64,000 nucleotides of DNA from Mugil cephalus (lineage: Eukaryota > Chordata > Actinopteri > Mugiliformes > Mugilidae): the NCBI RefSeq assembly GCF_022458985.1, contig NC_061772.1:29075501-29139500 (forward strand). The letters are read 5' to 3'. Shown here piece after piece: positions 10,802 through 20,523 of the stretch. Each line of letters opens with the position of its first letter. The first letter of the stretch is position 1. The position numbers and the translations under genes are program-made. A model generated the notes under the pieces. It was not told the DNA's origin and ran no database searches. It saw only the letters and a program-made list of their open reading frames with translations.

Positions 10802-12892
10802 ATGAGTTTCCACTTTCAAGACTTTATTGACAATCCCTCATTTGAAAAGATTGATGTATGTCGCAAGGATGATTTATTGTGTATTGCAGCACACTTTGAT
10901 ATTCCTGTTCACAAAAATAGACTTAAGAGGGAAATCAAGAGGCAGATTCTAGAGAAATTGGTGGATTTAAATGTCCTGAGTCCAGTTCAGCCTGTGGCTG
11001 AGGTTGCGGCTGATGATGTCCTTTGTAATACAGCCGGTGTGTTGTCCCAGGGCATCGAGGAGCCTGCTGCACTATCCACACCTCCTGCAGACCATGCTGG
11101 GAGAGCTGCACCAGGTACTTTGCCTCGTTTTGACCCTTTCTCTCATCCATACTCACAGGAGTTCAGTCAAAATTCCCAACTCAAGGTACGCTTAACTCGC
11201 CTTCAGCTGGAGGCCCAGGAAAAAAATAGGCAGTGCGTAAGGCAGAGTATGATCTCCGCCTGCAAGTATAAAAGTTAGAAATTGAAGCAGATAAAGAAAT
11301 AAAACTAAAGCAACTTGAGGTAGAGGCTCTGAAAGTCTCCTCCAGTCCCTCATTGAACATGGCTGACACACATTTTCACACAGTATCCACTAAGCAAGGT
11401 TTTGATGTGAGTAAAAATATTGCTTCGGTACTAGCATTTCGGGAGGCCGAAGTTGATTCCTATTTCAGTGCATTTGAACGTATAGCCTCAGCACTCGACT
11501 GGCCAAGAGACATGTGGCCTATCCTCCTCCAATGCAAACTGATCGGTAAAGCACAAGAGGTAGTGTCTGCTCTTTCCTTAGATGACAGTTTGCGATATGA
11601 TGTATTAAAGGAGGCCATTTTGTGTGCTTATGAGCTCGTTCCTGAGGCCTATAGGCAAAAGTAGAAGTCACAGGAAATCGAATGGTCAGACTTTTGTAGA
11701 GTTTACACAGGAGAAGTGCACCCTCTGTGACAAATGGTGTCCTGCCAGTGATGTTAAAAACAACTTTGAGACTCTTCGCCAACTAGTTCTGTAGGAAGAT
11801 TTTAAAGACTCTTTGCCTGAGAAGGTGGTAATGTTCTTGAATGAACAGAAAGTGTCGTCATTATCCAAGGCTGCTGTTCTTGCGGATGAGTTTGTGCTAA
11901 CTCATAAGAATGTGTTTGCATCTTCCCCTCGATCTGACAAACCTTCTGTTGTACGTTCCACCAGACCTGATTCTGGCCGTTTTGCCCCTGAAAAGGCCAA
12001 AGGGTCCTTGTCCCCTACACAAGAGAACCGTGAGTGCTTCTATTGTCATAAAAGAGGCCATGTTGTAGCTGACTGCCTGTCGTTAAAACGGAAACAATTA
12101 CCCTCAACTCCTCAGCAAAAGGATGTGTGTTTGATCAGAACCTTTCCAACACTTGTTACTGAAAAGTCTGACGACATTAATGATGAACCTGACTCCTGTT
12201 TCAAACCCTTTATCTCAAAAGGTTTTGTCTCATTGACTGGAATTTCAAAAGACCATAAAATGATCACCTTACTGAGAGACTCAGCTGGTTCCCAGTCAAT
12301 CATCAAGGACGGTGTCTTACCTTTGTCATCTACTACCTCCTGTCAGTCTAGTGTTAAAGTACGGGTAGTCGGGTTGGTTAATGTGCTTGCTCCACTACAC
12401 AGAATCCATCTCCAGTGTCCTCTACTTAGTGGGTGGTTCGACGTAACAGTTCTCCCCGACTTGCCCATTGCAGGTGTTGATTTCCTCCTTTGTAATGACA
12501 TTGCTGGGGGAAAAGTGAGTCCATCTCCAGTGATAGTGAAGGGTCCTGATGCACTCAGCACTTCTTGTGACAGCCAAGAATCTCTTGAAATTTTTCCAGC
12601 TTGTGTAGTCACCAGGGCTCAGACAAAGAAATATGGAACGGGCCTGGCTGACTCCTTATTTGTAGATCAGCCGGCTGGTACTGAAACTCCAGAGTCTGAG
12701 GATCTGCCAGTGTTCCAAGCCAATCATGAGCAATTCGGTTTCTCAAGTACAAAGGCAGTGGAGCTGCCGGCCACGAGAGAGGAGTTTATGTCAGCCCAAC
12801 AAAGTGATAAAACACTAAAAAACTGTTTGTCTTCTGTTCTTGGTATTAAAGAAGCAAAGGGGAAGAAAGTGGCCTACCTCATGGACCCTTGA
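10802..12892 (+). pseudogene. gag and protease of deleted Gmr1-like element
   Basis: Three open blocks (10802-11278, 11353-11664, 11813-12892) are separated by stops. The first begins MSFHFQDFIDNP, like the gag start of the element at 19069-25036. The second holds the capsid segment EVDSYFSAFERIA. The third holds a CX2CX4HX4C zinc knuckle starting CFYCHKRGH, then a protease-like LRDSAGSQS in which the usual D-T/S-G triad reads DSA. The protein packaged and matured the element's RNA when active; this copy is dead. Confidence 0.8.
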
Positions 12893-13486
12893 TTGCTGGT
12901 CCGCCGTTGGAGTAGTGATGTCTCGGATGGGGGAGACTGGAATGTAACTTATCAAATTGTGGTCCCAACAGAATGTCGCTCTCAGGTACTGTCCCTGGCT
13001 CATGACAATCTGTGGGCTGGACATTTAGGTGTCAAAAAGACTTATGATAGAGTCCTTAGACATTTCTTCTGGCCATGACTCAAGTCTGATGTGGTGCAAC
13101 TTGCCGCTCGTGTCACGTATGTCAGGTAACTGGCAAGCCACACCAAATGGTTCCTCCTGCGCCACTCTGTCCCATACCCGTGATGGGTGAACCGTTCGAA
13201 AAAGTCAATGTTGACTGTGTGGGCCCGTTGCCAAAGACTAAATCTGGCAACCAATTTCTTCTCTTATGTGTGTTTCCACTTGGTTCCCAGAGGCTGTTCC
13301 GCTACGGAAGATCACCGCTCCAGTTGTCAGTAAGGCACTTATGAAATTCTTTACAGTTCCAGGATGTACAACACTAACTACCGCTTAATGCGTTGGTCCC
13401 TGATTGCGCAAAACTACAACCTGGAGATTGTTCATAAAAAGGGGTCTGAGAATGTACTTGCTGATGCCTTGTCTCATGCATTATAG
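12893..13486 (+). pseudogene. integrase and RNase H remnants of deleted Gmr1-like element
   Basis: The integrase zinc-binding region is visible (LAHDNLWAGHLGVKKTYDR), interrupted by an in-frame stop near 13078, followed by VDCVGPLPKTKSGN. After about 13357 the frame jumps to LMRWSLIAQNYNLEI and LADALSHAL, the end of RNase H. The integrase core acidic residues after the first are gone, as is all of reverse transcriptase. Confidence 0.75.
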
Positions 13487-13538
13487 GCAGGATTAGTTAA
13501 ATTGTCCAAACTTTTGGTTGGACTTATATGGGTGGGGG

Positions 13539-14129
13539 TGTTATGTGTATAGATTTGTGTGTGTCTTTCTCTTGCTCTCTCTGCTGTAGTCCTGCAGGTG
13601 AGAGGCGGAAGGTTGGATGCCAGCCTGTTGATCGGCTCATACTCCAGCCAATCAGAGAAAGAGGGACATTTGAAAAGCTTCAGTTGTGTTTCTCTCTCTC
13701 TCTGACTTCTTTGTTGGATAGGTAGGTTTGTGGTGGGGACTAGGGACCAAGGTAAGACCGGGATACCCTCTACATCTGCACACGTAGACGGACGATGTTA
13801 TCACACTAGGTCATGAGTTGCTGCCATGACTGTATTTTTATTATTTTTGGATGTTTTGTAGCTCGTACAGTCAGGTCTTTTGTTTTCTTTTATTTTCACA
13901 CAGAGATAGTTGAGCTAGGCTCATTTTGATTGTAATTTGTCTATTTTATTTGGCACAAGCCCCACCGGTCCCTCTCTACCCCCACATTGTTTGGAACCTG
14001 CATCTGTTGTGTAGCTTTTCATTTAAGTATTGTAAATAAATCTCTTTTCTTTAACTGTCTCCCATCATCTCTGAGTTTTTCTTTGTTGGTTGTCAGCGTT
14101 ACCGTTTCCAAATAAATGGAAACGTAACA
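13539..14129 (+). repeat. 3' LTR of deleted Gmr1-like element
   Basis: 591 bases, TGTTATGTGTAT to CGTAACA. It is preceded by the purine tract atgggtggggg and is longer than its 5' partner owing to an internal segment at about 13756-13795. Confidence 0.85.
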
Positions 14130-14306
14130 TATGAACGATCCTGCTCAGTATCTTCGGATGATTGACACCGTTTACCATGCTTCTTTGAGGTTCATTACTA
14201 ATTGTAAGACGTGCACTCACCATTGTGAATTATACTCTCGAGTAGGATGGCCTGCTCTGGCCACTCGAAGGGCTAGTCATTGGTACACATTTATAAGGCA
14301 ATGTTG
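14130..14306 (+). mobile_element. Second LINE fragment, 3' end
   Basis: The translation includes HASLRFITNCKTCTHHCELY and SRVGWPALATRRASHWYTFI, a motif order typical of the C-terminal part of a non-LTR reverse transcriptase. It ends in a poly-A run at about 14304-14320. It is only a fragment. Confidence 0.55.
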
Positions 14307-14676
14307 AAAAAAAAAAAAAAATTTGAAAAAATGGTTCGACAGAAACAGATTAAATTTGAGTAAGACTAAAATAATGTTGTTTGGTCAATGTACATTAAAT
14401 ATTCAGGCAATACTTGGAGTTGAAATAGAAAGAGTTCATGAAATTAAATTTTTGGGGGTAATCATAGATGATAGAATCAACTGGAAATCACACAACATGT
14501 ACAAAGTAAAGTCTCAAGAGCCATTGCAATAATAAATAAAGCTAAAAAGATTTTGGATCAGAAATCACTCCACACTCTTTACTGTTCTCTGGTCTCACTG
14601 TATTTTCAAAACTGTGCAGAAGTTTGGGGCAACAACTACAAAACATCTCTACGGCCACTAACTATCATGCAAAAAG
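14307..14676 (+). mobile_element. LINE split by Gypsy insertion, left part
   Basis: A reverse-transcriptase segment reads KKWFDRNRLNLSKTKIMLFG, then IKFLGVIIDDRINWKSH. It stops at LTIMQK where the Gypsy LTR begins. The 5 bases AAAAG at 14672-14676 recur at 25717-25721 on the other side of the insertion. The frame resumes there, so the LINE was the host of the nested elements. Confidence 0.8.
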
Positions 14677-15245
14677 TGTCAGGCCGAGACTCAAAGCAGG
14701 ACTCAGGACTCAGAACGCAGAGATGACAAAAGGCTTTATTTGGATTCCTCAGAGATCCCTCATAGAGGGACAAACAAATGGCCACAAAAAACCTAGACGT
14801 TAATCTGACTACTGAAAACAAAAAAACTCTCCAGAAGGAGGAAAACTCAAATCAAAGTATCAAATCAAAAAAATAACACAAAACACTCCGAATGGAGGAA
14901 AACCTCAGGACTGAGGAACTAACTAAGAAAAGACTAAAACAAAAACTCTCGAGAGGATTCACAGGCTTACTTGAAACTTCTTTGGTTGAAGACATGAAGC
15001 AAGGCACGAGAACAGGTCGAAGACGACACTCTGGCACGAGGCAAGGGGAACACAGACTACTTAAACACATGGAGGGAAATAGGGGACAGGTGGACACAAT
15101 CAGGAATCAGGGAAGACAATCAGACTGGTGACACATGAGGAAGGGCAAGTGACCTGAAACGAGGGGAAAGTTACTTTTCAAAATAAAACAGGAAATGACA
15201 GGACAAAACAACCCCAAGACAAGACACCCTCACCACGGTGTGACA
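14677..15245 (-). repeat. 3' LTR of chromodomain Gypsy element
   Basis: 569 bases. It matches 25144-25716 closely, with a few small indels and substitutions (an extra gactcag-like unit near 14706 is visible), so it is older than the nested Gmr1-like element. Confidence 0.9.
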
Positions 15246-15279
15246 GAACCCCCCCCCTTAGGACCGGCTACCAGACGGT

Positions 15280-15455
15280 CCAGGCTGTTCAGGATGGTCG
15301 TGGTCGAAGTCAGCAATAAGGGTACGGTCCACAATGAACCGTGATGGGATCCACTGTCTCTTCTCCGGATCGTACCCCTCCTAATCCACCAGGTACTGTC
15401 TGCTCCGGCCCCTGTTGCGTACAGCCAGCAGCCGTTTAACCTTGTAGACCGGACC
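15280..15455 (-). pseudogene. Integrase C-terminal chromodomain, stop at conserved Trp
   Basis: The minus strand reads VYKVKRLLAVRNRGRSRQYL, VD, stop, [16 protein letters not shown], then [11 protein letters not shown]. This is the chromodomain that ends integrase in chromoviruses and targets chromatin. The codon for the aromatic-cage Trp in the usual VDWEGY is TAG. The linker between integrase core and chromodomain is shortened. Confidence 0.75.
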
Positions 15456-15459
15456 CCCG

Positions 15460-16149
15460 TCAAACCCTTTGACCTGGCTGGTATGCAGGTGCGGGTCGCC
15501 TCTTGCGGTCCGCCGCTTTCTTGGTCCGGTCCCCTTGGCGGATAAGCACTTGCCGTGCAGCGGCCCAGATGCGTCGGCAGCGGCGGATCATGGCGTGGCC
15601 GGATGGGACCGTGACTTCAGGCTCCTGGGCAGCGAACACAGGAGGTTCATAACCATAAACACACTTGAAGGGCGAAAACCCTGTGGCAGACGTAGGCAGG
15701 GAGTTGTGGGCGTACTCGACCCAGACCAGGTGTTTGCTCCATGTCGAGGAGTTCTGGGACACTAGACAACGGAGGCCGGTTTCCAACTGCTGGTTAAGGC
15801 GTTCGGTCTGGCCGTTAGCCTCCGGGTGGTAGCCCGAGGTCAGACTGGCCTTAGCGCCGATGAGCCGGCAAAATTCCCTCCAGAACCGTGACACGAACTG
15901 GGGCCCCCGGTCTGAGACGATGTCCTTGGGAAACCCGTGAATCTTGAAAACATGGTCAATCATAATTTCAGCTGTTTCCTTGGCTGAAGGCAGTTTGGGC
16001 AGGGCAATAAATCTGACCATTTTAGAGAATCTATCCACCACAGTGAGGACTGTGGCGTTACCTTGAGAGACCGGGAGCCCCGTGACGAAATCCATCGATA
16101 TATTGGCCCATGGTCTGGAGGGGATAGGCAGTGGTTGCAGAAGTCCCAT
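15460..16149 (-). pseudogene. Integrase core of chromodomain Gypsy element
   Basis: The core DDE-type catalytic domain has [28 protein letters not shown] and [19 protein letters not shown], giving the D, D and E. It would join element cDNA to host DNA. The upstream zinc-binding half is in the overlapping frame that ends at 16058, so a frameshift lies near 16100. Confidence 0.85.
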
Positions 16150-17260
16150 ACGTGACCTCCGATTCCATGGATGGCCACCAGAACCTCCGAGAGATGGCGA
16201 ACACCGTCCGCCGAACTCTCGGATGACAGGAAAGCAGCGAGGAATGGGCCCAATGAATCACCTGTGGGCACAAATCGACAGGGACAAACAATCGATTCTC
16301 GGGGCACCCACTAGGTGGCGGAGCCTCACCATTAGCTTGCTTAACCTCATTTTCTATCTGCCAAGTCACCGCTCCAACCACACAGGTCAGTGGAAGGATA
16401 GGCTCTGGTTCTTTGGCTACAGGCTCAGGGTCGTATAGACGTGACAGGGCATCAGGCTTGACGTTTCGGGACCCCGGCCTGTAAGAAAGAGAAAAAGAAA
16501 AGCGGTTAAAGAACAGCGCCCACCTGGCCTGGCGAGAACTGAGTCTCTTTGCCCTGCGTATATATTCCAGGTTCTTGTGGTCAGTCCAAACGATGAACGG
16601 GTGCTCAGCTCCCTCCAACCAGTGTCTCCACTCCTCCAACGCCACCTTAACCACCAACAGCTCCCGGTTGCCGACATCGTAATTCCGCTCCGCTCTGGAC
16701 AGTCGTCGCGACAGGAAGGCGCAGGGATGCATCTTCCCATCCTGCTCTGACCGCTGTGAAAGGACGGCCCCTATACCCTCGTTGGAAGCATCCACCTCTA
16801 CAACGAATTGCCGCTGTGTGTCCGGCATGATGAGGATGGGCGCCGTGGTGAAGCGGGACTTCAGCTTCTGGAAGGCAGCTCCTGCCTCTGGTGACCAGGA
16901 GAAATAAACCTTCGAAGAGGTGAGTGCGTGCAGAGGAGCCGCTATTGCGCTGAAGCCTCTGATGAACCGCCTGTAAAAATTAGCAAAACCAAGGAATTGC
17001 TGAACTTTTTTGCGGCTATCAGGAGTGGGCCAATTGACCACAGCGCTAACTTTAGCCGGATCCATCTGCACCCTTCCAGGGGCTACGATGAAGCCCAGGA
17101 AGGAGACGGTATCGGCGTGAAACTCGCTCTTTTCAGCTTTGACGTAAAGTTTATGGTTTAATAGTCTCTGTAATACAGCTGCTACCTGTTTTTTTATGGG
17201 TGTCCAGGTCAGGTGAGTAGATGAGAATGTCGTCAAGGTAAACATACACAAAATGGTCAA
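16058..17260 (-). pseudogene. RT end, RNase H and integrase N-terminus, Gypsy element
   Basis: The order seen is [16 protein letters not shown] (RT thumb), [16 protein letters not shown] and [10 protein letters not shown] (RNase H), then PDALSRL and the zinc-binding part of integrase ([11 protein letters not shown]). Frameshifts at both ends separate it from the YLDD-containing frame upstream and the integrase core downstream. Confidence 0.85.
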
Positions 17261-17981
17261 GGAAGTCCCTTAGCACGTCATTAATCATGGCCTGGAACAC
17301 AGCAGGAGCATAAGTGAGCCCGAACGGCACAACCAGATATTCATAATGACCGCTAGGGGTGTTGAACCCCGTCTTCCATTCGTCCCCCTCCCTGATCCTG
17401 ACCAGATGGTATGCATTTCGAAGGTCTAGTTTTGTAAATATTTTGGCCTGTTGTAGTTGATCAAACACAGATGACATGAGGGGCAAAGGGTAGCGGTTCT
17501 TGATAGTAATGTCATTGAGGGAGCTGTAGTCAATACATGGTCTTAAGGTCCCATCTTTCTTGTTTACAAAGAAAAAACCAGCTCCAGCAGGTGACGAAGA
17601 CGGACGAATGAGTCCCGCCTTTAGAGAAGACTCTATGTAGTCTTTCATGGCCTGCCGCTCGGGCCCTGACACAGAGTACAGCCGCCCCTTGGGAATGGTG
17701 GACCCGGGGATGAGGTCGATGGCGCAGTCATATGGTCTATGAGGTGGAAGTGACGTGGCCTTGATTTTATTAAAAACCTCCTTGAGGTGGTGGTAACAGG
17801 TGGGTATCGAAGTCAAATCGGGGTACTTGGAGTCTGTCACAGGGTGAGCAGAAACAGAATTTATGACAGTGGTAGCCTTCTCCTGTGTCTTGTCCCGCAG
17901 ACACTCTTTCTCACAAAGCTCCCCCATCCCAAGATCTTGCCCGTAGGCCAGTCTATATGGGGGTTGTGGCGCGTGAGCCAT
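17151..17981 (-). pseudogene. Reverse transcriptase of chromodomain Gypsy element
   Basis: RT motifs in order are [44 protein letters not shown] and [11 protein letters not shown] with the catalytic YLDD. A frameshift near 17200, just after the YLDD region, breaks the polyprotein. Confidence 0.88.
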
Positions 17982-18051
17982 GGATGTCCCAATACCAGGG
18001 TGCGTGTCGGTGATTTAAACAGATAAAAGTTCATTAATTCGCTGTGGTTAT

Positions 18052-18378
18052 CTATGGTAATGCTATGGGTTCTGTGATGTGGGCCATAGTAAACAGAGCA
18101 TTACCATCTAAGGCCCTTGCCAGGATGGGTTGTGAGATAGCCTCAGTTTTCAATCCCAGTTTCTTGGCTAATCCCCAGTCCATTAAACTCTCATCAGCCC
18201 CAGAGTCAATTAAAACATTCATCTCCATGACTGTGGTGTTGTGTTTTACCTTTATGGCGGTCAAACTGCGTGAAGGAGAACCTGAGGTTGAGAACCTCAG
18301 TTCAGTTTGGTTCAGCCTCTCCTGCCGTGGATAAGGAAGGAGGACGTTCGGGAGTCGGGCCCCGGGCTTCCTGCCCAC
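18052..18378 (-). pseudogene. Aspartic protease of chromodomain Gypsy element
   Basis: LIDSGADESLMDWGLAKKLG carries the DSG active-site triad of a retropepsin-type aspartic protease. The frame is offset from gag upstream and from RT downstream. Confidence 0.8.
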
Positions 18379-19068
18379 CCCGAACCAGCGGTTGTCGGTA
18401 CCTCTCCCACGATGGTCGGCCCTTCTGATGCCGATGTAGTTCTTGGATCCGGTTATCAGTCCGGATGACTAGGGCGATGAGGGAATCCAGGTCCGCAGGC
18501 AGGTCCAAGGGCACCAGTAGCTTCCGTATGGGAATAGACAGTCCATCCAAGAAAGCATCATAGAGGGCTGTGGAGTTCCATCCGCTCTCCATTGCCAGGG
18601 TGCGGAAGCGGATGGCGTAGTCGCTTACCGAGTCGTTTCCCTGCTTCAACCCGCTCAATTCCCTAGCTTTCTCTCTGTCCGTTGACACCGGATCAAAAGT
18701 CTTCTGAAGAGCGGTTTGAAACTGTCGAAGCGAGTGGCACAGTGAAGAGTCACGCTCCCATTCCGCTGTGGCCCATGCTCTTGCTCTTCCGGTCAAGTGA
18801 GACATCATGAAGGCGATCTGTGGTAAATGCAAGGGGGGAATGTTCAAAGTGAATGGCACAGTCCGAGAAAAGCCTTACAAGATCCTGGTTCTCCGGAAAA
18901 GCGCTCCGGGGGTGCCAGCCTGATCCCTGCTCTGGCAATGGGTACCGTCTGAACAGGAGCAACTGCTGTGACTGGAGGCTCCGGCACAATTGGCGGGTTG
19001 TGGGTCTGTTGTAGGTGTCCAAGCAGATCCTGCACTTGGGATGAAAGTTGACCCAACTGCGTGACTAC
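18302..19068 (-). pseudogene. gag (3' part) of chromodomain Gypsy element
   Basis: The frame 18302-18859 holds capsid-type sequence (FMMSHLTGRARAWATAEW, FDPVSTDREKARELSGLKQG). The frame(s) upstream to 19068 hold VTQLGQLSSQVQDLLGHL and RFSGEPGS, so one or two frameshifts are present. The gag start (MDSAETDPITAALHAHE, ATG at 25127) lies on the far side of the nested element; the two halves meet at the CTAC target site. Confidence 0.8.
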
Positions 19069-19664
19069 TGTTACGTCCGACCTAGGGGAACCGAATGTAA
19101 CATGGAAAGGACGCCCCCCTCTCTCTCCCACTCCCAAGGAAGACCATACAACAGAGCTGCAGACCAACAAAAATTATTTATTTAATCAACAATGGTAGTG
19201 ATAGGCTTCAGGGTGAGCATGGCCCAAAACAACAAACAAAAAAAACACTGTGCCCCCAAGCTGACTTACCTAATCAAAAATAAAGGAAATCAAAATACAG
19301 GTTTCTAACCTGACTCCCTATAAAAATAAACAGGAGAAAAAGGTCCCAACCAAAAAGAGCTACTCACCCTTACTACTACCTGGTCTGCTAACAAATACAA
19401 ATTGCCAAATCACACACAAATGCCTGGTTCAGTTGGGAGGAGGGTCAAGAGGAGAGGAAGAACTCCAAAACGACGGCCATTTTATAGGGTTTCCTCCCGC
19501 CCATTCACCAATTGCCAGCCAGCACCTGGAGACCAACAGAGGTGGCACCACCCTCAGGCAGGGAGGAACAGCACATGGAAAAGGGGGAAAAAAAAAAAAA
19601 AAAAAAGCACAGACAAGTCATACATCCAAAAACAAATATTACACAATGACCCTGGGTCATAACA
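19069..19664 (-). repeat. 3' LTR of nested Gmr1-like element
   Basis: 596 bases. It contains an A-run of about 18 on the plus strand (19588-19606), far shorter than the equivalent run in the other LTR. A plus-strand C run follows at 19665, the complement of the polypurine tract. Confidence 0.92.
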
Positions 19665-19715
19665 CCCCCCCATCTAAGAACAAACATTTCCTCTCCACAG
19701 GACATGTTTGATGCA

Positions 19716-20516
19716 CTAAGTCCTGGACAGCGCATCGGCCATGACATTGTCTAACCCCTTTTTATACCGAATGTTTACATTAAAGTCCTGGAGCAACAAG
19801 GACCAGCGCATGAGGCGCTGATTGCTATTCTGCATCCTATTGAGGAACACGAGCGGATTGTGGTCAGAGAAAACAACGGTTGGCTCAGCATTAGACCCAA
19901 GGTACACTTCAAAGTGTTGCAACGCTAACAGTAAGGCTAAAGCCTCTTTTTCGATCGTGCTGTAGTGCAGTTGGTGCTTTTTGAGCTTTTTGGAAAAGTA
20001 GGATATGGGATGGTCAATGCCACGCCCATCTTCCTGGAAAAGCACTGCACCGACGCCAAGTGCACTGGCATCCACCTCCAGTTTGAAGGGATGCCCGAAA
20101 TCTGGGGCGGCAAGTACAGGCGCACTACAGAGGAGAGCTTTAGCGGCCTCAAAAGAAAACTGACATTCCTCTGACCACTGGAAGGGAACTTTGGGGCTTG
20201 CTAAACTTGTCAGTGGAGCCACTACATCTGAGAAGTTTTTACAAAACCCACGGTAGTATCCAGCCATACCCAGAAAACGCCGGAGCTCACGGCGCGTTCG
20301 GGGGGCTGGAAAATCTACGATGGCCTGCACCTTGGCAGTCACGGGACAGACACGTCCTTGTCCGACTATCTTACCTAGATAGGTAACAACAGCCTTCCCA
20401 AACTCACATTTGGCCAGATTGAGAGTTAAGGAAGCTTTACACAAACGTTCAAAAATCTCCGAAAGGGTTTTCACATGTTCAGTCCAGTTGGATGAATAGG
20501 CCACAATGTCATCCAA
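19716..20516 (-). CDS. RT C-terminal part and RNase H, Gmr1-like element
   Basis: 266 codons beginning in the YLDD region (DDIVAYSSNW), then RRFLGMAGYYRGFCKNFSDV, LEVDASALGVGAVLFQ (RNase H), FSDHNPLVFLNRM and ADALSRT just before the G-rich tract and LTR. RNase H is therefore the last domain of the element. It is offset from the upstream 934-codon frame by a small indel near 20520, within the segment joining the RT fingers/palm to the YLDD strand. Confidence 0.88.
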   Translation of the reverse strand: MDDIVAYSSNWTEHVKTLSEIFERLCKASLTLNLAKCEFGKAVVTYLGKIVGQGRVCPVTAKVQAIVDFPAPRTRRELRRFLGMAGYYRGFCKNFSDVVAPLTSLASPKVPFQWSEECQFSFEAAKALLCSAPVLAAPDFGHPFKLEVDASALGVGAVLFQEDGRGIDHPISYFSKKLKKHQLHYSTIEKEALALLLALQHFEVYLGSNAEPTVVFSDHNPLVFLNRMQNSNQRLMRWSLLLQDFNVNIRYKKGLDNVMADALSRT

Positions 20517-20523
20517 ATAAACC

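Larger units (their letters stand above)
10143..14129 (+). mobile_element. Gmr1-like LTR retrotransposon, deleted
   Basis: LTRs are 10143-10712 and 13539-14129, each beginning TGTTATGTGTA and ending TAACA. A primer-binding site follows the first (ttgggggctcatccgggat, 10714-10732) and a G-rich polypurine tract precedes the second. The interior has gag, zinc knuckle, protease and the first half of integrase, then jumps at about 13357 to the last 40 residues of RNase H beside the 3' LTR. That gives gag-PR-INT-(RT lost)-RH, the Gmr1-type order. Many stops are present, so it is non-autonomous. I see no matching target-site duplication. Confidence 0.85.
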
